Of a stretch of 12,575 bases of DNA, positions 1-5,608 are shown in pieces. This stretch comes from Bacteroidales bacterium (GTDB lineage Bacteria; Bacteroidota; Bacteroidia; Bacteroidales; ML635J-15): the NCBI GenBank assembly GCA_028696755.1, contig JAQVGK010000041.1:1-12575 (forward strand), written 5' to 3'. A model generated the notes under the pieces. That model had not been told where the DNA came from. It ran no database searches and saw nothing but the letters and a program-made list of their open reading frames with translations. Within the stretch, counting starts at the first letter, position 1. Each line of letters starts with the position of its first letter. The translations under genes were made by a program, and so were the position numbers.

Positions 1-458
1 CTTGTTCTGCAGTTTATGATGGTGCAATTGAGGTCAACCCTATTGGCGGAACACCTACATACTCCTATTTGTGGGATAACAACTCTACCGACACAATTAT
101 TTCGGAAATTAGAGAAGGCTTTTATTACTTGACCATCACAGATGCTAACAACTGTGTTTATATTTATGAAGTTGATTTAACAGAAGCAGCCTATTGCATA
201 ATAATATATAACACAATTACACCAAACGGCGATGGCTCTAACGACAAATGGATAATTGAAAACATTGAACAATTTCCAAGAAATGAAATTTGGATTTACA
301 ACCGGGTTGGTAATCTGGTATTTGAGACTGCAAATTATTTAAACGATTGGGATGGGACATTTAAGGGAGAAGACTTACCAGAGGGGACATATTTCTATAT
401 TATTGACCTCGGCACTGGCAAAGATCCGTATAAAGGACATCTAACAATAATGAGATAA
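1..458 (+). CDS. C-terminal end of a large secreted SprB-like repeat protein with T9SS sorting domain (5' partial)
   Basis: The reading frame is open from base 3 and ends in TAA at 456-458, giving the last 151 residues; the start lies outside the window. Residues about 5-60 of the visible part resemble a SprB repeat: DGAIEV, then GGTPTYSYLW, then a glycine-containing YYLTITDANNC segment. Residues about 62-151 resemble the gliding-motility-associated C-terminal domain (CHU_C/TIGR04131), with NTITPNGDGSNDKW, then IYNRVGNLVF, WDGTFKGEDLPEGTYFY and the terminal strand KGHLTIMR. This is a type B signal for T9SS export to the cell surface. The full protein is probably a large adhesin or other surface protein with tandem repeats upstream, but its role cannot be read here. 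The porP/sprF-family gene follows after 7 bases, the usual substrate/partner layout, so the two are probably co-transcribed. Confidence 0.88.
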   Translation, partial: CSAVYDGAIEVNPIGGTPTYSYLWDNNSTDTIISEIREGFYYLTITDANNCVYIYEVDLTEAAYCIIIYNTITPNGDGSNDKWIIENIEQFPRNEIWIYNRVGNLVFETANYLNDWDGTFKGEDLPEGTYFYIIDLGTGKDPYKGHLTIMR

Positions 459-465
459 GATTGAT

Positions 466-1398
466 ATGATGAAAAAGATAACATATTTATTACTGTCGTT
501 TTTGCTTTTTGCAAGCTTTGCTAGTGCACAGCAATTACCACATTTCAGGAATCACTCGTTTAACATTGCTGCTCAAAATCCTGCTTTTGTATCAATGAAT
601 GAGATTCCAGATCTTATGATCAATCATCGCTCTCAGTGGGTTGGATTTTCGGGAGCACCACGAATCTCGTCATTATCGGGTAAATATATGTTCACCGACA
701 ACATGGGAGCATCTGCATTAGTTATGAGCGACAGGCTCGGTTTAACTCAAAAGCTAGATTTTAATGTAGGCTATTCTTATGTTATAAGAACTGATGCTTT
801 TAATCTTGGTTTTGGACTTACATGGACACTTACACAGTATAAGATTCTCGCTTCGGAAATGTCGGTTTACGATGCAAATGACCAAATAATAAATCTTAGT
901 GCTGATGATAAAACTTGGAAACCTGATGCAAATGCAGGCATAATGATTTCATCCGACAACTATTTTGCAGGATTATCTGTTCTTCAGCTTTTCAGGACAA
1001 AATATTCGTTTTTTGGATCAACAAACGAAGTCCCTGGACTGATTCGTGATAGCCGACATATATTTATTACTGGTGGATACCATCTAAAAAAGTCGGAATC
1101 GCTTCATACCTTTACTCCTGTTGTAAACCTTTATCTTGCAAAGGGGACTCCATTCAAATTCGACATTATTGCTAACTACAATTACAATAATGCATTCATG
1201 AGTTCATTAAACTTCAGCAAAGGAGATGCTGTTGTTTTTACAGCCGGATACCGATACGACAGATTTGTATTTAGTTATTCTTTTGATATTGTAATGTCGC
1301 GCCTTAGAAACGTAAGCAGTGGAGCGCACGAAATATGTATCGGCATGTACTTGGGTAAGTCTGGCGAAAATGGGAAAGGCTCAAGTCCAATGTTTTAA
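466..1398 (+). CDS. PorP/SprF family type IX secretion system membrane protein (paralogue 1)
   Basis: This 310-residue protein has a signal peptide (MMKKITYLLL then a hydrophobic run, predicted cleavage after Ala21 before QQLP). The mature N terminus follows the PorP/SprF pattern QQLP...NPAF, then an HRSQWVGFSGAP segment matching the family's HKQWIGI..SP motif. The rest alternates short amphipathic strands typical of an outer-membrane barrel. Family members are T9SS outer-membrane-associated components; SprF of Flavobacterium is needed for SprB secretion. Two adjacent ATGs (466, 469) could serve as start, differing by one residue. The gene starts 7 bp after the substrate gene's stop codon, so it is probably expressed from that gene's promoter. 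It is clearly more divergent than paralogues 2 and 3, for example RNHSFNIAAQNPAF where they read SQY...INPA. Specificity for the upstream repeat protein is inferred. Confidence 0.88.
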   Translation: MMKKITYLLLSFLLFASFASAQQLPHFRNHSFNIAAQNPAFVSMNEIPDLMINHRSQWVGFSGAPRISSLSGKYMFTDNMGASALVMSDRLGLTQKLDFNVGYSYVIRTDAFNLGFGLTWTLTQYKILASEMSVYDANDQIINLSADDKTWKPDANAGIMISSDNYFAGLSVLQLFRTKYSFFGSTNEVPGLIRDSRHIFITGGYHLKKSESLHTFTPVVNLYLAKGTPFKFDIIANYNYNNAFMSSLNFSKGDAVVFTAGYRYDRFVFSYSFDIVMSRLRNVSSGAHEICIGMYLGKSGENGKGSSPMF

Positions 1399-1503
1399 CA
1401 ACAAACCTTTCTAATATTAATGTGACTAACACAACTTATTCATTTTTTTCCCGTCTTTAAATAAAAGTTCGCAACAAATTCAAATTTTGAAATTAATAAT
1501 TTG

Positions 1504-1511
1504 TATATTTG
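1504..1511 (+). promoter_or_regulatory. Candidate Bacteroidota -7 promoter element (TATATTTG) for second porP/sprF gene
   Basis: TATATTTG matches the Bacteroidota -7 consensus TAnnTTTG exactly. It lies 63-81 bases before the possible start codons of the second porP/sprF gene, in a 176-bp gap with no other gene. No TTTG -33 element is seen at the expected spacing; a TTTG at 1486-1489 is rather close. The same octamer precedes the third paralogue. Confidence 0.5.
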
Positions 1512-1592
1512 TCGCAAAGCTTAATTAAGACAAAGTATAAAACATTTTAATTTTTTGTAACCATTCGTCTGTGGATGCGTTTAATGCTGAGA

Positions 1593-2510
1593 ATGAAAAG
1601 ATTTTTACTATATATTCTTCTGTTTATTCCGAGTTCGGTTGTGTTTGCACAGCAGATTCCACTTTACAGCCAGTATCTCGAAAATAATTACATCATTAAT
1701 CCTGCTGTTGCTGGAACAGAAAAGAATTTTTCTCCATTAAAACTTAGTGTTCACAAACAATGGATTGGTATTAACGAATCTCCATCAACTCAGTATGTAT
1801 CATTGCATCATCGCCTTGTAAACGATATTATGGGAGTTGGTGCTCTTATTTTCCACGATTCATTTGGTCCTGTTCGCATGATCGGTATGCAGTCAACATA
1901 CTCCTACCATCTAAAAGTAAACCACAAACTACGGGTTTCAGTTGGAATAAATGCGATATTTATGCAGTACATTATGCGTTTAAGTCAGGATGATTTTTAC
2001 GGATATGAACCAATTTTAACAAGAGAAAAAACCAGCATTACCGTTCCAGATGCTAGCTTTGGAGCTTGGGCATACACAAAAAACTATTGGGGAGGAATTT
2101 CGGTAGCTCACGTTTTACAGTCAAAACTAAAAATTACAGGAACATGGATGGACAACTCAAATAAAATGGTTCGACATTATTTTATTATGGGTGGATACAG
2201 ATTTTCGTTCCCAGGTCAATATCATCTGGAGGTTGAACCATCGGTGTTGCTCAAATTTACGGAAACAACTCCATTACAAACAGATGTTAACATTAAATTA
2301 TATATTAATAAAAGATTTTTTGCTGGAATGTCGGTTCGTGCTGGAGACTCATTTGTTGCTATGTTAGGTCTCAATTTTGAAGACTATTATTTTGGGATGG
2401 CCTACGATTTTACTTTCAGCGATTTGGCTTCTCACACTGTTGGATCGCAAGAATTAATTTTCGGTTGGAATCTAGGAATTAAGACAAAACAGGGAAAAGC
2501 TTTTTATTAA
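1593..2510 (+). CDS. PorP/SprF family type IX secretion system membrane protein (paralogue 2)
   Basis: This is a T9SS PorP/SprF-family outer-membrane protein with a signal peptide ending VFAQQ, followed by the family signature IPLYSQYLENNYIINPAVAG and HKQWIGINESPSTQ. Later segments FGPVRMIG, TVPDASFG and YDFTFSDL are shared with the next gene, and the protein ends in a beta-strand-rich region. The frame is open from ATG 1575 (311 residues). I prefer ATG 1593 (305 residues) because it gives a standard signal peptide beginning MKRFLLYILL and a length equal to paralogue 3; 1575 and 1584 remain possible. A 194-bp gap and its own -7 element separate it from paralogue 1, so it may be transcribed independently. 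By eye it is about half identical to the next gene, indicating a tandem duplication. Its cognate secreted substrate is not identifiable here. Confidence 0.88.
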   Translation: MKRFLLYILLFIPSSVVFAQQIPLYSQYLENNYIINPAVAGTEKNFSPLKLSVHKQWIGINESPSTQYVSLHHRLVNDIMGVGALIFHDSFGPVRMIGMQSTYSYHLKVNHKLRVSVGINAIFMQYIMRLSQDDFYGYEPILTREKTSITVPDASFGAWAYTKNYWGGISVAHVLQSKLKITGTWMDNSNKMVRHYFIMGGYRFSFPGQYHLEVEPSVLLKFTETTPLQTDVNIKLYINKRFFAGMSVRAGDSFVAMLGLNFEDYYFGMAYDFTFSDLASHTVGSQELIFGWNLGIKTKQGKAFY

Positions 2511-2529
2511 TAAATTTTATTTTGAATTT

Positions 2530-2562
2530 TTTGCTTTTGTATTGAAAATTGAATTATATTTG
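2530..2562 (+). promoter_or_regulatory. Candidate Bacteroidota promoter (TTTG ... TATATTTG) for third porP/sprF gene
   Basis: A TTTG at 2530-2533 and TATATTTG at 2555-2562 are separated by 21 bases, close to the spacing of the Bacteroidota sigma-A type promoter (-33 TTTG, -7 TAnnTTTG). The start codon at 2609 follows 46 bases after the -7 element. This would let the third paralogue be expressed separately from the second, whose stop codon is only 98 bp upstream of the ATG. Confidence 0.55.
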
Positions 2563-2608
2563 TGAATAAGTGTAAATTGTTAGAATTACCAATTATTAAC
2601 CGCCTGAT

Positions 2609-3526
2609 ATGAAGAGACTATTACTCGGTATTTTGTTCACAGTGCTTGCAGGCACGGCATATCTTAATGCTCAGCAATTACCATTATACAGCCAGTATAT
2701 GTTGAATGACTTTTTTATCAATCCAGCTATTGCTGGGTCAAAAAGCTATTCCCCTGTACTTTTAAGTATCCACAAACAGTGGATCGGAATTAAAGATTCA
2801 CCATCAACTCAAACACTTTCTGGTCACACAATGTTGGCTAACAATAATGTTGGTATCGGTGCGATAATTTTCAATGATGATTTTGGTCCAGAAAGCCATA
2901 TCGGTTTACAGGCAATATATTCGTACCATTTTCATATTGACAGATTGAATAAAATTTCGCTTGGGTTATCGGCAATTGCATTCCAGTATAAGATGGATCA
3001 AAGATTCTTTAATCTTACTATTTATGACGATCCTGCAATCACTTATATGGTTGAAAAAACTATCGTTCCAGATGCTACTTTTGGTGTTTATGCATACGGT
3101 AAAAGATATTATGGCGGTATCACTGGAGCTCACCTTTTCCAATCAAAACTAAAAATCAACAGAAATATCGAAGAGAACAAAATGGTTCGTCACTATTTTG
3201 TGATGGGTGGTTATAAATTTGTATTCCCTAACTCACCACAGCTCGAAATCGAACCTTCGGTTCTGATGAAAATGACCGAAATCACTCCTCCTCAGTTTGA
3301 TATTAACGTAAAAATGTATTACGATAAAGATTACTGGTTTGGAATGTCAATTCGTCCAGGCGATTCGTTTATTACCTGCATTGGTTTCAAACACAATCAA
3401 TATTACTTTGGTTACGCATATGACTTTACTTTCAGCGATTTATCAGCTTACACATTCGGTTCTCAAGAAATTATTTTTGGTATGAATATAGGCGAAAACG
3501 TTCGCAGAAGCCGTTCATTCTTCTAG
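2609..3526 (+). CDS. PorP/SprF family type IX secretion system membrane protein (paralogue 3)
   Basis: This 305-residue protein has a signal peptide (MKRLLLGILF onward, cleavage after Ala21 in LNAQQ). It carries the family signature LPLYSQYMLNDFFINPAIAG followed by HKQWIGIKDSPSTQ, and ends with YDFTFSDLSAYTFGSQEIIFG. It aligns with paralogue 2 over its whole length, including NKMVRHYF(I/V)MGGY and LE(V/I)EPSVL segments, so the pair arose by duplication. Family knowledge places it in the outer membrane as a T9SS accessory for export or attachment of CHU_C-type substrates. A -33/-7 promoter candidate lies just upstream, and a strong hairpin with a T-run (3552-3587) follows the stop codon. The substrate it serves is unknown. 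Confidence 0.9.
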   Translation: MKRLLLGILFTVLAGTAYLNAQQLPLYSQYMLNDFFINPAIAGSKSYSPVLLSIHKQWIGIKDSPSTQTLSGHTMLANNNVGIGAIIFNDDFGPESHIGLQAIYSYHFHIDRLNKISLGLSAIAFQYKMDQRFFNLTIYDDPAITYMVEKTIVPDATFGVYAYGKRYYGGITGAHLFQSKLKINRNIEENKMVRHYFVMGGYKFVFPNSPQLEIEPSVLMKMTEITPPQFDINVKMYYDKDYWFGMSIRPGDSFITCIGFKHNQYYFGYAYDFTFSDLSAYTFGSQEIIFGMNIGENVRRSRSFF

Positions 3527-3551
3527 GATTGTTTACTAACTCTTAAAATAC

Positions 3552-3587
3552 AAAATAAAAGCTGGAGTTTCCAGCTTTTATTTTTTT
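3552..3587 (+). terminator. Intrinsic terminator between convergent genes, probably bidirectional
   Basis: The arms 3552-3566 and 3570-3584 form a perfect 15-bp inverted repeat (core AAAAGCTGGA / TCCAGCTTTT) around a GTT loop; in practice the last A-T pair probably opens into a five-base loop. Seven Ts at 3581-3587 follow on the plus strand, favouring termination of the third porP/sprF transcript. On the minus strand the exit run is only four Ts, but the stem would also end the engB transcript. The engB stop codon (3578-3580) lies inside the right arm. Confidence 0.85.
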
Positions 3588-4171
3588 ACAATATTACCAA
3601 TATAATCAAGAAGTTCTTCTTTGCCCCTCCTATCCTCAGCGCTTGTTAGAATATAAGGGGGAAGTTCATCCCAAGTTTCTGATAGCTTTTTGCAATAGTC
3701 CTCAATATTCGTTTGCAATTTCACAGCTCCCGACTTGTCGGCTTTTGTAAACACAATGCAAAATGGAACCGAATTGCTGCCCAACCAATACATATAATCT
3801 AGGTCGATTTGCTGTGCAGGATGCCTGCTATCAATTAAAACAAATAAACAGTATAGGTTAGGACGCTTTAACACATAATCATTAATCATTTTCGAGAATT
3901 TCTCCCGCATAGTTTTCGAGACTTTTGCATATCCATAACCTGGCAGATCGACAAGATACCAGCTATCGTTTACAATAAAATGATTTATCTTTTGCGTTTT
4001 CCCTGGGCTAGAGGATGTTTTTGCTAATGATTTGTTATTTGCAAGCATATTAATTAGCGATGATTTGCCAACATTCGACCTGCCAATAAAAGCTATCTCG
4101 GGCTTATCATCATCTGGACACTTAAGATATGATTCGTTCGACATTAAATATGTCGCAGTTTTAATAATCAT
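3578..4171 (-). CDS. engB: Ribosome biogenesis GTP-binding protein EngB/YsxC (YihA family)
   Basis: This is a cytosolic Era-like GTPase that assists large ribosomal subunit assembly and is essential in many bacteria. All G motifs are visible: G1 GRSNVGKS (residues 30-37), G2 threonine in GKTQ (57-60), G3 DLPG within VDLPGYGYAKV (75-78), G4 TKAD (142-145) and G5 TSA (176-178). The length, 197 residues, is typical of the family and no key residue is missing. The ATG at 4171 lies two bases after the stop codon of the upstream thioredoxin-like gene, so the two are almost certainly co-transcribed. The last codons AAA AAA TAA sit in the terminator hairpin shared with the convergent porP/sprF gene. 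I see no sign of a separate promoter. Confidence 0.96.
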   Translation of the reverse strand: MIIKTATYLMSNESYLKCPDDDKPEIAFIGRSNVGKSSLINMLANNKSLAKTSSSPGKTQKINHFIVNDSWYLVDLPGYGYAKVSKTMREKFSKMINDYVLKRPNLYCLFVLIDSRHPAQQIDLDYMYWLGSNSVPFCIVFTKADKSGAVKLQTNIEDYCKKLSETWDELPPYILTSAEDRRGKEELLDYIGNIVKK

Positions 4172-4173
4172 AA

Positions 4174-5517
4174 TTATAGTTTTTCGGTCAAAATCCTTTC
4201 TAATTCGTTGTATAATCGCTCTTCATTAAATGGTTTTGCGACAATTTTCATATTTTTATCAATCAGGTACATAGTTGGAGTAGCAAAAACTGCATAATCA
4301 ACAACAATTTTTCCATCCCAACCATTATATTCGCAAACTACATCCCAAGGCAATGGGTTTTCGCTAAGGTATTCGTCAAGTACAGCCTTATCCGAATCTA
4401 TACTAACTGCAACAATACTAATCTTTGCCTGATTAAAAATATTCATGGCCGCTGCTAATCTAGGTAAAGTAATCTGGCAATGATCGCACCATGTGGCCCA
4501 AAATATTATCAAAGTATAATCTGTTTCCATTGCCGACAAAGTAAAAGACTTTCCCTTGGTTGTTTCTGCAACAAAATCTGGAGCCGTTTTTCCAATCGAC
4601 AGCTCTGTATTGCTCTTTATTCTCATTTTCAGACTCCCCTCATCATCGCTACAAACATCTCCATACTCAAGGCTTAATCGTGCAGCTGGCTCATCTAATC
4701 CAAGCGACTCAAAACCAGATAGAATATACTCGAATACAGCATTAAAAACTTTAGGGTCTTTAAAAAAAACATGTTCTAACACATCTTTACCAGCTTTATA
4801 ATATATTTCAGAATCATTACTTTTAAATAATTTGAAATAATTTAGTACAACAGTTTGATATGCATTAGAGTTAATCAATTCTAAGTCGTCGAATTCGAAA
4901 TGCGTAAGATATTCTTTTCGTAAAAATTGTATCCTCTCTACTTCGTTATATTTAGCTGGAACCGAAACCTCCTTCAAGTATCCTAGATATTTTCCAGCAA
5001 AGCTATCTTTATTGCTATTGATAACCTTAATTATATTTCTGTTTTTCGCTTTCTTCTCCTTAAAAAGCTCTTTCTCGGCACTTTTTCGAAATTTCCCATC
5101 AGGATATATTTCGGTTAACTGAGAAAGCACGTCAATTTTATAATCATAAATATAATTTTCGACAATATAATCGTAAAGCTGCGAATTTTCTTGCGACTTA
5201 ATAATATTCATATTATATGCAGGATTCTCAATTCTTGTGTTTATTTCAATATCCTCATTATTATAAATGATATCGAATGATTCTTCGTTGTCGAGATAAA
5301 CCCGATACAATCCAACAGGTTGATTATCCATAATAAAGACAAATGAACCATTCAAATCAGACTTTACAGTTTCGATCAATTTAGACTCGTCACCAAACTG
5401 TGCGCAAAGATTAACATCTCTGCGCATGTAACCGTCAATTTTGCCCTTAAAAGAATATTGAGCAAAAACAGACAAACCAACAAGTAACGACAATATTAAA
5501 AAACCTATTTTCATCAT
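4174..5517 (-). CDS. Secreted TlpA-like thiol-disulfide oxidoreductase with N-terminal DUF4369-like region
   Basis: The protein has a signal peptide ending SVFAQ, an N-terminal beta-rich region resembling DUF4369 (FKGKIDGYMRRDVNLCA to about IEINT), a charged mostly helical linker, and a C-terminal thioredoxin-like (TlpA/AhpC-TSA) domain. The active site is WATWCDHC, followed by the cis-proline segment FATPTMYLID. Such Bacteroidota proteins are exported, and act as periplasmic or membrane-associated disulfide reductases/isomerases; the substrate is unknown. The frame is open upstream to TTG 5535 and ATG 5532, but a perfect TATTTTTG -7 element occupies 5540-5533, so transcription should begin downstream of it. 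I therefore choose ATG 5517 (447 residues); ATG 5514 is equally plausible. The stop is two bases before the engB start, suggesting an operon. The functional link to engB is probably only positional. Confidence 0.85.
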   Translation of the reverse strand: MMKIGFLILSLLVGLSVFAQYSFKGKIDGYMRRDVNLCAQFGDESKLIETVKSDLNGSFVFIMDNQPVGLYRVYLDNEESFDIIYNNEDIEINTRIENPAYNMNIIKSQENSQLYDYIVENYIYDYKIDVLSQLTEIYPDGKFRKSAEKELFKEKKAKNRNIIKVINSNKDSFAGKYLGYLKEVSVPAKYNEVERIQFLRKEYLTHFEFDDLELINSNAYQTVVLNYFKLFKSNDSEIYYKAGKDVLEHVFFKDPKVFNAVFEYILSGFESLGLDEPAARLSLEYGDVCSDDEGSLKMRIKSNTELSIGKTAPDFVAETTKGKSFTLSAMETDYTLIIFWATWCDHCQITLPRLAAAMNIFNQAKISIVAVSIDSDKAVLDEYLSENPLPWDVVCEYNGWDGKIVVDYAVFATPTMYLIDKNMKIVAKPFNEERLYNELERILTEKL

Positions 5518-5532
5518 TTTAAAATTAAGCAT

Positions 5533-5540
5533 CAAAAATA
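5533..5540 (-). promoter_or_regulatory. Candidate -7 promoter element (TATTTTTG) for thioredoxin-like gene and engB
   Basis: Read on the minus strand, TATTTTTG exactly matches TAnnTTTG. It sits 15 bases upstream of the chosen start codon at 5517 and 12 bases downstream of the T-run of the preceding terminator. No TTTG at the standard -33 spacing is present; that position falls within the terminator hairpin. The element would leave only a very short 5' leader, and it argues against the upstream TTG/ATG starts at 5535 and 5532. Confidence 0.45.
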
Positions 5541-5552
5541 CTCAAATAAAAC

Positions 5553-5591
5553 AAAAAAAGGCTGTAGTTTATGATTTAAACCACAGCCTTT
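5553..5591 (-). terminator. Strong intrinsic terminator of the 805-residue protein gene
   Basis: On the minus strand the arms 5591-5577 and 5571-5557 form a 15-bp stem with one G-T wobble and a five-base AATCA loop. The core is AAAGGCTGT pairing with ACAGCCTTT. Seven Ts (5559-5553) follow. The structure starts 17 bases after the stop codon of the 805-residue gene and ends 35 bases before the chosen start of the next gene, separating the two transcripts. Confidence 0.9.
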
Positions 5592-5608
5592 GAAATTTGT
5601 GTCAGTTA

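Noticed and set aside
1399..1574. Intrinsic terminator or riboswitch between the first and second porP/sprF genes
   Set aside because: The gap is AT-rich with T-runs, but I could find no stable hairpin or recognisable riboswitch pattern.
2961..3152. 63-codon open frame inside the third porP/sprF gene
   Set aside because: It is an alternative frame within a clear, full-length family member and has no recognisable domain or initiation signal.
4480..4801. Three overlapping plus-strand frames of 61-81 codons opposite the thioredoxin-like gene
   Set aside because: All are antisense to a conserved coding region and overlap each other in different frames, so coding is very unlikely.
5416..5535. 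TTG 5535 or ATG 5532 as the start of the thioredoxin-like protein
   Set aside because: The -7 promoter element overlaps these codons, and the later ATGs give a more typical signal peptide.
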